DNA of 64,000 nucleotides from Nectonema munidae. Lineage: Eukaryota; Nematomorpha; Nectonematoida; Nectonematidae. The translations under genes and the position numbers were made by a program. The notes beneath the pieces were generated by a model that was not told the DNA's origin, searched no databases, and saw only the letters and a program-made list of their open reading frames with translations. This document shows positions 14,134 to 27,813 of this stretch, piece by piece. The number at the start of each line of letters is the position of its first letter. The first letter of the stretch is position 1. The DNA is taken from positions 808,501-872,500 of the forward strand of contig JAUIRK010000889.1 of assembly GCA_030549495.1 (NCBI GenBank), in the 5' to 3' direction.

Positions 14134-16842
14134 CAATTCAAGAATGGAAGATAGTTTTATTCTACTCTTTTGATGTGTTATTTATAGTTATACCATTTCT
14201 AGTTCTATTTTGCCTTTTTTCTATTAAATATTGTTTTTTTCCAATTCAATTTTAGTTTTTCAATTTCTACTCTATCCTTCTAAAATACAAAAGAGTATTG
14301 AAAATGATTTATATTATTACTCTATATCTGTTCTATCTCATTTTCTTCATTGTTTTACTATCACAGTAAATGCAATCTATATTTTTTTGCATTAATACTG
14401 TTTTCTTTTCTTAAATATGTAACTTATTCCATTGTTATATAGATGATAACTTTTTTTGAAAAAAAAAGAAAAAAATCAAATGATTTAATATATGAACATT
14501 AATTTTAGAACAAAAAACCCATTTCTAAGAAAAAGATTTGAAAAGATGAAAAAAAATGAAACTAGATAAAAGAAAGCAAAACTTTAACTTACTATTTGTT
14601 TGAATATTTATAATTCTAGAAGTTTATGATAAGGTCAAATAGGAATTGTAGGCAAAAACTTTAATTTAATTGAAACACCGTGTAAAAAACATTTTCCAAA
14701 ATATAATCAAAGAGATATGAATTTTAAAATATTTTAAATCTGAAGATATGAATTAAAATTTTTTAACATCCTTATTCAGTAGCAACTTTCTTCAAACATA
14801 TCTTCTTTGATTTCATAAAAAGATTTTTTTTTCTTTCATGGGAATTTTGGAAAAAGAGATACTTACTTACTTGGTAGGAAAAACCCAAACCCTTGCATAT
14901 ATAGACATATTTTGGTTTAGCAAGCAAAGGGTACTTTTTGTAAAGGTAGCTTGAAAGACAATATTCCAACATATTGAACATTTTGGTGTTACACACTTTT
15001 CAGTTCCGTCGCAATTTTTTGCAACTCAAACAAAATTTTTTGAAATTTTGTTCCACCTTTTTGCAATTCAAACACACGCTTTTGAAATTCCTCACATATT
15101 TATATAATTTTGGTATATTATTTTTTCATTTCAGAATCTATCCAAATAAATAATATTTATGGGAATCTAATTTCGGCATTATGTTGTATAGGAGTAAAAT
15201 AAACTGATTTTAAGAATCTTGCTAAAATAGGGGCTTTCAAAATATTTTTACACGTCATATCATAGAATTTTTTAAATAATATACTTTTAAAATTTTCTTA
15301 AATAATAAAAACTTCTATGAATTTTATCATAAATGCGAGTAAAAACTTATATTTTTTTCAAAAAAAGTTACCTGTTCTATTTTTAAGTGAGTGTCTTAAG
15401 AATTTTCTACGATAACTTTGGAAAATCATAAATAATCCATGAACAAATATTTATTGGCTAATAATAATTTCTTGCAAAATATTATAAAATCATATTAGAG
15501 TACTATAGTATTTATAAAAATTTTGACTTTGTCTTTCAATTCCAAAGTTGCGCACTTTTTGAATCGCGTTTATTTATAATAAACGTTCTACACGTATTTA
15601 ATTGTCGTATTTAGGTAAAAGTAATAAGATTGAAAATTCTCATCTAGACTAGTTAGTTCTTCGGTATGAAATTTTGATTTTTCAGGGTTGGAATATCCAC
15701 TCTTTTTACAAGTTTGTTAAACGTTTCTATAGCAAAGTTTTCCATTTGAACTTTTATATAAAACTACCAAGTTCACTTTTCATATAGAAAGTCTTTTGAT
15801 TATAATATAATTTGTTTGATTCATGATTTTTTTTAAAACAAATGAAAATTAAAGTTAAAATTTTCACCTCACGAAAAACACGAAATTTATTTGCCCCTAC
15901 TCTCACATGACCAGCATTAAAAAATGAATCTATATACAAAACGTGAAAGTAATCTTTATAGCGCAACTCTGAGATTATGGCGGTAGCATTCATCAAGTAA
16001 TCTAAAAGTCAATACTGTGGAATCTATAAAGCTGGAAAATTTCATTGCATTCTTTCAGTGTTGAAATGCTAAGTTTACCAAATCCTGCATTATTCTATCT
16101 GAAAGGAAAATATACTAAGCGATACAGTTAGAGAAATGCATCATAGTAATTCAGCACTAAGAGTGAACATTACAATAATCATACATATATATTTTTATAA
16201 TACATAAATTCACTGGTGTATTCAATGGGCGGGGGCATTGGACCATAGTCATTAACTACCTCCTCCTTCAACCCCTTTTTAAAAATGAAATATAGATCTT
16301 TGTTTGCCTTCTAGTAAATTTGAAATAGGAAATTTTGTAAATACATATATATTAGAAATTCAATGTAATACGAAACACATTTTAAAAGTCTAACTTCATT
16401 AATAAATGACACATAGATATGATGATTATTATAAAAGCACCCCCCCCACCCCCCCTCCGCCTTTCCCCTTTCAAAATTTGAAAAAGAAGGATGTTTTAGG
16501 TAGATTTAATAAGATTGTTATTTTTCTTTTTTTATAAATTTGTTAGGTCCAAACTACTCAACAGTATTATAAAAATAAGTAATATGTAACATCTTTGATT
16601 TCATTCAAGTTGTTTCATCGTTTTCATTAGTTGAAAGTTAGCCAATTAACAGCAGGCAGAGGCAATACACGTATCTTTAGGAATCTGCAGCTCAGAATGT
16701 AGAAAACCTTTTTGTGCATTGGCCTTCTCCACTCAAAACAATGAGAATAGTTGTAATATCTTTGTGAATGAACTTCATACCAATGATCACAAAGCTTTTT
16801 TATATGATCCTATTTTGTTTCACACAATGTATACCTGCAGTC

Positions 16843-16878
16843 TATATACATTATATACATTATATACATTATATATAT
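16843..16878. repeat. (ATATACATT)n microsatellite
   Basis: Tandem TATACATTA units, followed by (TA)n. Confidence 0.75.
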
Positions 16879-17359
16879 GGGGATATGAGTAGGAAGAAAT
16901 TACGTAATTTTCAGAGTAATAAAATTTATAAAGGATATTTGATCATAATTGCTCTATCACTGCTTTTTCAAAGATTTTATCATTTCACTTAACATTGTTA
17001 CTTAAATAATAATAATTTATACTTTTTTAACATTTTCTATCAGCCATTATAATAGATGGCCGTTTTATAAAGATGGAATTTGCTTCAGGCTTTTATACTC
17101 TCTAATACATCTCTTATCTCGTTCTCTCTTTATGAAAAAGTCAGTATATATGAAGAGGATTTGTCAAAATTATGTGAGTGTGAAGTGTATATGTATAGGT
17201 ATAGGTATGCATGTATAGGTGTAACACTTAGTATACGAATATTATACACATATCTGAATATTGAAGTCTTGATATCCCTATAAAACTAATGCATTATCCT
17301 AAGTGACAAAGATACAAATTTCTCACATAAATTTCAGTGTAACAATGGCGAAGGAACAA

Positions 17360-17402
17360 ACACATACACGCACGCACACACACACATACATACATACACA
17401 TA
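17360..17402. repeat. CA-rich microsatellite
   Basis: Imperfect CA/CATA run. It produces the Thr/His and Cys/Val repeat peptides seen in overlapping frames, which are not genes. Confidence 0.8.
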
Positions 17403-20357
17403 TACTACTCCAGTATAGGAGGTGTGCATCATATTATGCATGTTATGCGAATATATATGTTCTTCTTTGTGTTCGAAAATTTTTGAATCTTTAATTTTCT
17501 GCATAAGTAAAGAGTTCTTAGAGCTCAGGTACTGCTTATAACTTATTTTGTTACTTTTTTCGGTGGCAGGGGGTTTAGAAAAGAGCATGGAGTCATCGCC
17601 CTCTCCTTCCCATTTCTGTGTATATCAGTGAACAGTTCAATTTAGTTTCATTTGCTAAAACAAGATTTGTACTTAAGATCAGTAAGATCATTGAGTAAAT
17701 ATTCTCGACCAGACAATTGTTTATACTCTTCGTTATTTATGTTTTCCATGCTTTGTGCTTAATAATAATAATTATAATTCACTTAATGATGTAATGATCT
17801 TTATTAAAGTTTATCTTCAAATGTTGCGTATTTATATACACTTACGTCTATTTTTGGTTTTCTGTTTTTCAAATTTTTGCTAGAAATTTAAGGGCGTGGT
17901 AATATTAACATCCACCAGAAGAGGCACTTATGACAGGCAAGCCTCAATTTAAAATGTCCAATTTAAAAGTTATTATGGCTAGATCAGCAAGAGTATGTTG
18001 GAAAATAATTAAAAAAAACTTTTCTAAAATTGAAAATTTCATAATGTCCAAAGAACAATGATTATAGAGATAATATGAACACCAAGAATGATAACGATGA
18101 TAATGATAATTTAGGTGGTTTGCTGATTTTGTAAAATGCTTTATGATTCAGTAAGACTATTGGTATCGACATTATGTCCTGTTCAAATGATTGTCGTTAT
18201 AGTGTCTACATGTTATAGTATCTACATTTCATCTTCAAATGCCTTTTGTTATTTTGTCTATGCGAAATTATGTCCATCGATACTTTGTCGAAACAACCTA
18301 GAAAACAATTATCTATGGTTTCGAAAAAAATAAATATTATTTAAATATCCAGAAAGGAGGCTCAAATAACATGATCGCCTACCTCCACCCAGTGTTGCAT
18401 CTCGCGGGAGCCCGTTTTCTACAAAGAAAAGTTTCAATTTCTCCAACGAAAGTTTGATAACCTAAATAAACCTAGATTTCAAGACCATGTTGATACCGAT
18501 TTGATCGTATTCTAAATAAAATATGATATTTGATGTTTAATCTTGGATTCAAAGTTTCACTATACTTCATAATAATTGAATGCTTAATTCTTTAAAAATT
18601 CTTTTGTATATCTATCTCGTGGAACAGATGAGAAACTTTTATGAATGTGTCAATCTTCATTTGTGCCGATATTATTGGCAATTCTTTCACTATAATTGAT
18701 ACCAGATTTTCATCTGTACCACAAGATATATATATATATATTCATATACATAACCACATAGTGGGTAGAACTATGGTATGCATTTAAGTAAGCAGGCATA
18801 CAATAATTATTTTGCATTTTTGTGTTTTGAGGAGTTGATATTAATTTTAAGGAGGCATACACTAAAGTTAGTTGGTTATTTAAGGATCTAAAGATGCAGA
18901 TGAATAGTGAAATTTTGTATTATAGACCTGTTGAGATAAATCTTTAATTTTACGTTAATAACTCAAAAACTAAAATAAATTTTCGAACAAATTTGGAGAT
19001 ATGCAATATACATAAACTTTAGTAACCTATCTATGCAAAATTTGAAAAAAAAATTGTAGATTTTTTTTGCAAATGACCTCTGATAAAAGTGCGAAATTAT
19101 AATTTTGTACAATCATAATACATGTGAATAAAAGAAGTTGTGGTCATTTTCAAAAATGTATCTTGAAATATTGGAATTTTTTATTTTGTAATCTCTCGCA
19201 GCTCAAAAGAAGAGGATAATAAATTGGATGCAATAAATTCTAAACTACGTACATAGGAATATTCTTGTTGATTTAACTAAATTGCAGGAGCTCAAATTGC
19301 ATTAAGTTCTTGATGATCAACTTGGCTAGAAACACTAATTTTCACATTCCTATAATACTAAGATATAATACTCACATAGAAATTTAAATATATAGACTTG
19401 TGAAAAAAAATAAATATTTTTTACACAAAGGTGTCCCCTTATTTATATCAAAGTCAAACACAGTTATAAAAAGTAAGCTAATTTTTACAATGTTATATTT
19501 CTTTGATATATATATCACATCACATACACAGATAAATGTCTGTAAAAATGATTTATAGTGACTAAAAAGTATTGGTTTGATACTTTTATGATTTTCGTAT
19601 ATAGTGACCAAAAATTTTCAGTAGTTTTCTTCCACGTACAACTAGGTTTTTGGAATGATTGGATTTTAAAATTTAACTGAAAAATTCTGACTATAAGTGG
19701 GTTTTTGAGTCTTTGTGATTTTCAGACTTTGAATGATATTGTATGCATTTTATATACATTTTGTCATCGCTTTTTGTATCATAAGAACACTGATTTTTGA
19801 GCAGATATGTTAATTATAATTACCATACGCTTTAAATTTCTTAAACCAAAAATTGATAAAAGTTAATAAAATTTTTTAAATATAGTCTATCTAGAACTAA
19901 CTATTATTTCTTGATTATAGACAGGTTGGACTTGTTACTTACTTCTTTACCATGATGTGGTAGTGTTAATTGTTAAAATTATGTTTGAATATTTTGATAA
20001 GGGACAAAAAAAGATATTTGATCCCAAAAACCATTAAATTCTTTGCAATAAAAGATCTTTGTGATCCACAAACCTTATTATTATTTTATTATGAAAATAT
20101 TTGCAATTGATCTTTTTAAAATAGATATTCTTCCTTTAAAATCTTATGCAAATATTATTACAGTTTCAGTTCCATAAAAATTTTAATTCAAACATCTACT
20201 TATAAACCATTATTTGCAAATATTTCTCACTTAGAAAATTTTTCATATATTAGTGCACTGAGCGGACTAACCAATGCTAATTTGCATAGGTTGGGAACAT
20301 TAGTTACCCGTAGAAAATATTTTTAGCAACGAATTATGCACGTAATTAGAATCAGAT

Positions 20358-20481
20358 AAACCAGGTTATCGACCATAGTCGACTTTAGAAAAATAAAATC
20401 GTCTGCGTTTATTAATACCTTTTACAACTCTTCTGCTTTACATTAGATATCGTCTGATTATTCTGGTCGATAACGGGTTAA
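20358..20481 (+). mobile_element. TTAA miniature element, subfamily A, copy A2
   Basis: Contains GGTTATCGACCATAGTCGAC, AAATCGTCTGCGTTTATTAA and AGATATCGTCTGATTATTCT, and ends CGATAACGGGTTAA. The left end is slightly worn (AAACCAGG for TTAACCGG). Confidence 0.8.
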
Positions 20482-22605
20482 TGTGCTGGCCGTACACATC
20501 TATACCAACAATCGGTAATGTGGAAGTCTGAATTAAATCCCTACAATTGTGGATTTTCATGATAGCTCCCAGGCTAGAACTATGAATAAAACAAAAGTGA
20601 AAAGCTTATTATTACAGTGTATTCTTCTTATATTGATATCAAAAAATGATTTTTTCTATATTTCGCTCACACGCATATTTTCAAGTATGAATGCAGTTTA
20701 AGCTTCAAAAATATGTTGTTTTAATGTTGTACACTAGAAAAGTAATTGGGTCGCATACAATCACTTAAAGTATAAAGAAGTAATTTCACAAATATAGAAG
20801 TCAACCCAGTGGTAAAATTAAGTTTTACCATAATTATAGTGATATTTCTATCAAGGTATGTAAATTGATAGCTTTTATTTTGAATAAATATATATTTACA
20901 ATATTTTTCTGCTATGTCAACAATAACAATATTTCAATAATATGTTAATGATATAGAGCACTTAAAAATATTTAGTTTTTGAGATGATTTTTCAGTCAGA
21001 TATTTTGCCTAATTGAAAATGAACTGTGAATTGTTACACTAAACATTTAAAGTAGTTAATGTAACCACTTTTTGTTTTTAGTGACACTAACTTTTCTGAA
21101 AACCTTTTTTTAATTAGAAAGTAATATTTTCAAGTCACAATGTTTCAAGATTTTAAATATTTTTGAGGAGTTAACTTAAATGTAATAAAATTTTGTGAAA
21201 AGCTATTTCACTTTTTTAACTTCATGATCTACGCGGATTTTATAGAGCCCCTGAAATAAAGTGTGAAAAAAAACTGCTTTACATTTGTGTTATTTATGGT
21301 ACAAAAATTATTCAATGTTTATTTTTTTAAAGTAAAATAAAGATTTGGTTCGATTTTATTGTAAACTTTTAAAACTGTTTTATTTTTGAAATATTTAACT
21401 TTTATTTCAGCGTCGTATACAACCCAATGGTTTTTTAGGTTCCAAAAAAGTTGACTTTCTAAATTATAATGATAATTATAATGATATGTATTTTGAAGTG
21501 ATGATAAAATTTAGGGAGGCATATTTTGATAAATAAATTATTATTAGTTGATAAAAAAAATTGGAAACTTGTCGTGGCAAATGACATGAAGTTTATAAAT
21601 ATGATAAATATTAATGTTAAAAATTTCGTTCCATTTTAATAAATCGGAAATGAAAAATATCTTCTTTCAATTAATAGTTTATATGCAGGCGGATTTTTTG
21701 CAATTTTTATTTAAAATCTTTATTAACCGCATAATTGGTAAACATATAGGGCAGTTCCAGTTTATCTTGACTAGAACCTGACCTGTATCATGTTGGTTTC
21801 TGAGTCGAATACAAGAATTTCCAAGAATACAAGAAGAAATAGTTAGATATTAGCGGTGCAGGTTGTATCTTTTAGGTAAATAAACTCCACATTTTGTAAC
21901 TTTCTTCTGGTAGTGAGTTGAAGACAGTATGTATTTAAAGTTAAATTTAGTCTTGGGTAGGAATCGTCCAAATTAAAATTATCAATATCCTATCTTTGAT
22001 ATTTATATTCAAAAATTCGAAGCCCCAAACGTGTTAGTCTTTTATAGTCTTGAACGTCGATATTGCAAAACATAAAACAAATTTAAATTGAATGAGAATA
22101 ATAAATAAAATTATAAAAATAGATAAATTAGTTCTTTATAATATAAAATAATAGTTATATGTATACAATATTTTATTTTATTTTTAAAATTTTTATAATC
22201 ATTGATAACAAAATTGAAGAAAAAAACTATATGCAAATTCTAATATTGCAATTTTGAATTTTACCATATTTAGAATTCTCAGATGTCCCGGTTTTCCCGT
22301 AATTGAGCTCGGAATCCATGTATTTCATTTACTAATATTATATGTCAAAAATGGAGTTTAGAAAAATTTAGATCGAAATGTGATTGCTTACTCTTTTTTG
22401 GTTTAAAACTAAACTTTTACTTTTAATTAATTTATAAAAATAAAAAAATCCTTTTATTTATAAAAAATATACTTTTAAATATTTTAAGAACTAAAAATTG
22501 TATATTTTTTAACAAAAAAAGTTTTCAATGTATAAGTTGAGGGTTATTTTAAATGACCCATTTAAAGTGTTTAAAAATCGACATATAAACCAGCATATAC
22601 TGTAT
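20482..22605. other. gene-free AT-rich stretch
   Basis: Nothing with coding character or recognisable mobile-element ends. It holds only AT-rich low-complexity DNA. Confidence 0.55.
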
Positions 22606-22744
22606 TTAACCCATTTACGACCAATGTTCCTATTTTGGAACATAAGTAATTTCATCTTCGTCTGTTTTTTTTCAATGACTTTGAATATAAATCGTCTGCG
22701 TTTTTTTAGATATCGTCTGCTTTGCTTGGTCTTAAACGGGTTAA
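22606..22744 (+). mobile_element. TTAA miniature element, subfamily B, copy B1
   Basis: Begins TTAACCCATTTACGACCA and ends GGTCTTAAACGGGTTAA. The interior has CTATTTTGGAACATAAGTAA and two ATCGTCTGC blocks. It shares its right TTAA with an inverted second copy. Confidence 0.85.
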
Positions 22745-22878
22745 CCCATTTAAGACCAAGCAAAGCAGACGATATTTAAAAAAACGCAGACGATTTATAT
22801 TCAAATTCATTCAAAAAAGCAGACGAAGATGAAATTATTTATGTTCCAAAATAGGAACATTGGTCGTAAATGGGTTAA
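22741..22878 (-). mobile_element. TTAA miniature element, subfamily B, copy B2 (inverted next to B1)
   Basis: Almost the exact reverse complement of B1, with one TTAA shared at 22741-22744. It starts TTAACCCATTTAAGACCA and ends GGTCGTAAATGGGTTAA. Together B1 and B2 form a near-perfect palindrome of about 270 bp. Confidence 0.85.
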
Positions 22879-23017
22879 AGCAGCCATTTTCATTTCTTAT
22901 GGCACTGATGTTATACAAGTTCTCAAAGAGTTAAGCTCTGCGTTGTGAATCAAGACTAATTAATGTCTGTGAGAATGAAGGAAGTGATGTATTATTTATG
23001 TGCAAGATGAGTTATTT

Positions 23018-23138
23018 TTAACCTTTTTAGGAGCAGAATTTTTGTAGACTAATCTTCTGCTTCCTTTTTCAATAAAAGCTTATATATATTTAAAGCAAAT
23101 ATTTTCATTTCTTGTTGTAATGTTTCTCAAAGTGTTAA
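23018..23138. mobile_element. TTAA miniature-like element, subfamily C, worn copy C6
   Basis: Starts TTAACCTTTTTAGGAGCAG, has AGACTAATCTTCTGCTT and TATATTTAAAGC as in other C copies, and ends near AAAGTGTTAA. It is strongly diverged. Confidence 0.45.
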
Positions 23139-23722
23139 TATCATAAAATCATTTGTGTCAGTAAAAACTGATGATGAGATGAAATGAGGTAAATAGACAT
23201 AGCCTTTAAATAAAATTTCGACAAATTCTAAGATTGAAACTTACAATTATCTTTATATTTTTTGAGATTTTCCAAAAAATCTTTCCTAGAACTTTCCTTT
23301 GTGCTCCTCTATCTTCACAATACTTTTGTAATGAAAAAACACAAAACACATTTTTAAATTATTTTCCAAGAAACATGAAAAAGTACTTTAAGTAGACTTT
23401 CTTAAAAAAATTCTGAAAATTACATTCTATTGTTGAAGAATTTTAAGTGTACCAAACCAAACGCATGCAATATGCATTGTTAAGCCTTTTAATTGTAAAA
23501 GAACAAAGGGCCGACGTATTTAAATTTTTACAAATATTCCCTTTTTGACATTCATTTTCTTTGTCTTTATTTAGTATCTTTAGTAATTCTTCCTTTCATA
23601 TGTCTAGTAAAGATTTATTGGAATTGAAAACTTTTACATAGAAGTGCTTTTCTACCATTTTAGTTTTAAAAGGACTAATAGAGTTCATAGAAAAAGTTAA
23701 ACTGCTATAAAATTTAAAGTAT

Positions 23723-23860
23723 TTAACCCTTTCGTGAGCAGAAAAATCAGACGATAATTATTAAAAAGCAGAAGATTCATATACAAAACTATTTGAAAAA
23801 GCAGATGAAGGTAAAATTATTTATGTATCATATATGATACACTGGTCACAAAAGGGTTAG
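23723..23860. mobile_element. TTAA miniature element, subfamily C, copy C1
   Basis: Begins TTAACCCTTTCGTGAGCAG and ends CTGGTCACAAAAGGGTTAG. Inside are CAGACGATAATTATTAAAAA, GCAGAAGATT and GCAGATGAAG. Confidence 0.75.
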
Positions 23861-25552
23861 AAACGCATTTTAAATCTGTATTGTTATGAAACAAAATATT
23901 GTATTTGCATTTTGTTTATTCTGTCCATAGATAATATCATGTTATGCTTTTTTGAATATCAAAAATATTTTCCCGCAAAAAATTCTGTTATTCTGTATTT
24001 TTAATTTTACCAAATGGACCACATTTGTCTTCTTATACTTTTTGATTGACATTTTTAAGTCATTGTTATCTCATCGAAGGGAAGACTTTTTTTCAATAGT
24101 TAGATATTTATAATCTCTAAATATATTAAACAATTAAACTCTGTATTATGATCATAGTGATTTTTCCAAATAACCTTTTATATGAATGAAACTTTGGCGT
24201 TTCTGTACCAAATTTTAATTGTTTTTTTTCTAGAAATTCTCAATATCATTTTAATTTTATTCAAATTTTGAATTTTTTTCATATTTGTTTTAATTAAAAT
24301 AATTTTTAGTTTGGTTTACATATAATAATCAATTTATTGGCATAATTAAAAATATTTAAGAAAATTTTAAATTCTTGAAAAAATTTAAACAAAATTAGCA
24401 TTTCTAAACAGCTTAATATTTTTTATAGGTTAGAAAATTTATTTATAATTTCTTAAAACTGATTCATTCAGAAGTTAAGGAAATTTACCTTTTTTTTATC
24501 TTAACCAAAGTGTAAATGTCTTTTAATCAAAAGAAAATATGTAAAAAAAATATTCGATTTGGAAATTACTTTTGTGATACTATTCATCTTCATTGAAAAC
24601 TTTATGTAATTATAATGAGTTTATATACTTTAGGAATATGGATATTAAAAATTCCTTATTTTAGGAGTTAACTAAATCCAATTTTGAAAAGAAATATAGT
24701 TATTTCAGAAGGATGATGAAACTAATCAATAATATCAGGATATTCCAGTACTTACTCTATTTATGCCAAAATTAGACGCATTAGGAATACAATTTTCTGT
24801 TCTAATTTTCAAAAAGAAAATTCCTATCTCTGTTTATATTCTAATACATGCAAAGCATTCTTCCCATTAAAATGTAAAAAGAATAATCGTTCAAAAATAG
24901 AACTCATATTTAAATACCTGAAAGAATTTTATTTGAAACCCCAAATAGAACTAAAACTTATTTTGAATAAAAATGTTAGCAATAAAATATCTACACTGTA
25001 CAGCTGTTTTGGAATATTCTACGTTTTGAGAAAAATTTTAACGATTTTGAAATAGAAATAATTATTATCTTTAGTTTATTTTTAAATACGATTTTCATTC
25101 ATAGTTTAAAGTGAGTAAAAAGTCTTTGTGTAATGAAAGTTATTTATTGTTAAGATATATTATCAAAATGAAAGCTGCTTGTATATATTATAAAATTAGA
25201 GTTTCAACACAAACGAGTTAAAATAACTTTAGACTAAAATATACTTAAAAATCTAACATAATATAATTTTTAACTTGAAAATATTGTTGACTACGAATTA
25301 ATTTTTTATTCAAAAATATTTTTGTCATAAAAATTAACTATACACTTGAATTATATATTTTTGAATAAAACAAACAATTTTTCCAACTCGATTTGAATAA
25401 TGGTTATTAGATACATAGCAAACATACCATTTAAGATAATTATACACGGGCTTCAAATTTTAATTTTTTTATTGATGCCTGTTTCATTGATTTGATTGGT
25501 TATTGAGCTCAAAATCAAGAAAGGGTTTGACTTCAAACTCAATAAAGACACA
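23861..25552. other. gene-free AT-rich stretch
   Basis: No gene, RNA or mobile-element ends that I can support. Confidence 0.55.
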
Positions 25553-25560
25553 CTCTAGAC

Positions 25561-25807
25561 CAGGGCTACTCAACTATTATAAGCAAAGGTTCAGTTAAAC
25601 AAGTTCCGATGTATGCATCGTTCCAAAAATTTTTATTACATGAAATGAAGAAAATAAAACAACCATCTCAGAAAAGAATAATAAAATTATAATTTCACTA
25701 ACAAATCAATGTTCATTTTAATCTTAATAATAATGTTCGCCTGGGTTCCAACTACAACACTCAAAAGGTCCGAATTCGGACCGCGGGCCGCCAATTGAGT
25801 ACCTCTG
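25561..25807. mobile_element. hAT-type miniature element, 247 bp
   Basis: The ends are CAGGGCTACTCAAC on the left and, reading inward from the right, CAGAGGTACTCAATTGG. It is flanked by a perfect 8-bp target duplication CTCTAGAC (25553-25560 and 25808-25815). The 8-bp duplication and CAG-start ends are hallmarks of hAT transposons. The right end is GC-rich (CGGACCGCGGGCCGCC). It has no ORF, so it is non-autonomous. Confidence 0.9.
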
Positions 25808-26093
25808 CTCTAGACCCTTCTAGACCGATCACCACTAATCCTTGATCAAGAGATCATTGAATTTAAACAACAAAAAACGTTTAAATTAATATAAAATAAA
25901 GAACTTTTGCGAAAAAAAACTAAAATACACGGAAAACTACATAATATCATTGAACCCTATATAAAATGTATTCTTTTTGAGTTGTAATTGCTCATATATG
26001 CAGAGTGAGTCAATATATGAAATTTTTGATCCGTGTGAAATTATAACTTTAAAAATACGACTTTCTATACATATGCTCCATGTTTCTTTAGAG

Positions 26094-26505
26094 CTGTGGT
26101 TCTCAACAGGAGAAGAATTCCCTCCTCTGGAGGAATTTAATATATCGTAGGGGAAAGTAAAATTTGAAACTACAAACCGACAGACTCTAACTCAGGAGAT
26201 CAGAAGAGATAAAATTATCAACATTTTTACTTGGTATAAAATGTGTATACCCTCACTATAAAAATATTTTATGTAAAGGTTTATATATTAAGGTTGTCTC
26301 CTGTAGTCTTGACAGAACGCTGAATGATAATGAAGAAATATGAAGATTTTCGGTATTATATTAGGATTATTTTGAACCTTGATAAAAAAATTTTAAAATG
26401 CAAATTTTAAGGCAGATAATTTTGGAAAGAGGGAAGGAAAGGGGTGAAGGGATAAAATTTTTTACTAATGACGGGACCTAAGACCAAAAAGGTCGTGAAC
26501 AACTG
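26094..26505. mobile_element. hAT-type miniature element, 412 bp
   Basis: The left end is CTGTGGTTCTCAAC. The right end, read inward, is CAGTTGTTCACGACC, then TTTTTGGTCTTAGGTCCCG, typical of hAT miniatures. A perfect 8-bp target duplication CTTTAGAG flanks it (26086-26093 and 26506-26513). It has no ORF. Confidence 0.9.
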
Positions 26506-27438
26506 CTTTAGAGGAGCTATTTTTTCAAAGCAAGTTACAACATTTTTGGGGCTTTTTTCGGTGCCACGCTAAGAATATGCTCATATTCGATTTGAATACA
26601 ATTTTCAACTTCAATTTCCATCTACTATAAATGAGAAGGAATAAAAATGAATGTAATATTTTGTAACTTGCAAAGCGAAATCTCACATTTTTTCAATGAA
26701 GAAAGTTTGAATTGTTTCTCTATTAACGATGAAGATTTTTTGGTCCAGGCAAAGCGATTTGCGCTTTAGTTCTCAGATCTTTTTAAGCCATAATAAAATA
26801 TATACGGGATTTGTTAACATTTAATAAAATTAAAATTTTCCAAAATTTGACTTTTAATAAATTCTTGAAACGGTATTCAAAGATTTCTTATTTCCATAGA
26901 AGAAGCTTAGAATTAAAGTTTCAGTTCTAAACATTTATTCTCAATAATTTTTATCCTTAATTATTAACTTTGCCAATATATATATTAAATTTCCAGCAGG
27001 GATCTCCAAAAAAAATACTTCCTGAAATAAGAAAACTTTTTTACAAAAATTAAGTTGTTTAATTACAAACTTTACTTTTGCAAAAAAAAATACATATTAC
27101 AAAATTCATATTTCGCAAAGTATTAGGGCAGTTAAAAGTCAATAAAATCAACTTTTGAATTCTAATAGCGCTTATTCTAAAACACATAAATACGCTTATT
27201 TTACTGTAAAAGAAGCCCACGTTATTAGGTCAATAAAAGTAAACTTTTTATTAATAGGTCAACTTTTTTAATAGTCCATTTTTTGTAAGTAATCCAAATT
27301 TGGAAAAATTTGACAAGCAAAGAGCAAGTATTGAATTTTGGACTAAAAAATTTATTTCATTTTTATAATTATTTGACAGATCTTTTCTAATATTGATAAA
27401 AATTTTGACTAATCAATTCTGGCACATAAATAAAATAA

Positions 27439-27813
27439 TTGAAAAATGTATCTTCAAATCATACAATGAAAGATGCATTTAATTTATATGGAAATATCGA
27501 ATTGGAAAATACTGTATTTGGTATAAATAAGGAATATATGAAAAAAGAAATATATCTCTTCCCTAGCACAGGCAACAAACAAGGGAAAGATAAATCCCAG
27601 TGTTTAAAAAGCTCGTCCAAAGATCGTGCTTTTTCAAAAGAGAATACTTTAAAATACTATACATGGCATCTTACAATATTAATATTTATAATCATAACAC
27701 TGCCCAACAACCAAAATATTACTGAGCGAAGAAAGCCCTTTTCTGGGGTAATTCTTTGCGTAGATTACGAAAATGGCACGTATTTTTGGCTATTAGGTCT
27801 CAATGTTTTGTAA
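27439..27813 (+). CDS. unrecognised 124-codon open frame (doubtful)
   Basis: A 124-aa frame, starting MKNVSSNHTMKDAFNLYGN, is the longest in the left half outside the mobile-element ORF. Its first 75 codons have a mixed composition; its last 39 codons run into the left inverted end of the element at 27698, so at least its tail is fortuitous. I recognise no domain. It could be a remnant of an older element into which the 27698-29691 element inserted, or chance. Confidence 0.15.
   Translation: MKNVSSNHTMKDAFNLYGNIELENTVFGINKEYMKKEIYLFPSTGNKQGKDKSQCLKSSSKDRAFSKENTLKYYTWHLTILIFIIITLPNNQNITERRKPFSGVILCVDYENGTYFWLLGLNVL

Larger units (their letters stand above)
14134..20357. other. gene-free AT-rich stretch
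   Basis: No convincing gene. A minus-strand frame at 15754-15996 starts MMNATAIISELRYKDYF and has a less biased composition than its surroundings. I cannot link it to any family or neighbouring exon. Poly-C lies at about 16440. TATACAT, CA and TA microsatellites lie further right. Confidence 0.5.

Noticed and set aside
15754-15996. Minus-strand frame MMNATAIISELRYKDYF as a host exon
   Set aside because: It is less biased than its surroundings, but I found no family match, no neighbouring exon and no clear gene context.
17303-17588. ORFs encoding Thr/His or Cys/Val repeats
   Set aside because: They are translations of the CA microsatellite at 17360-17402.
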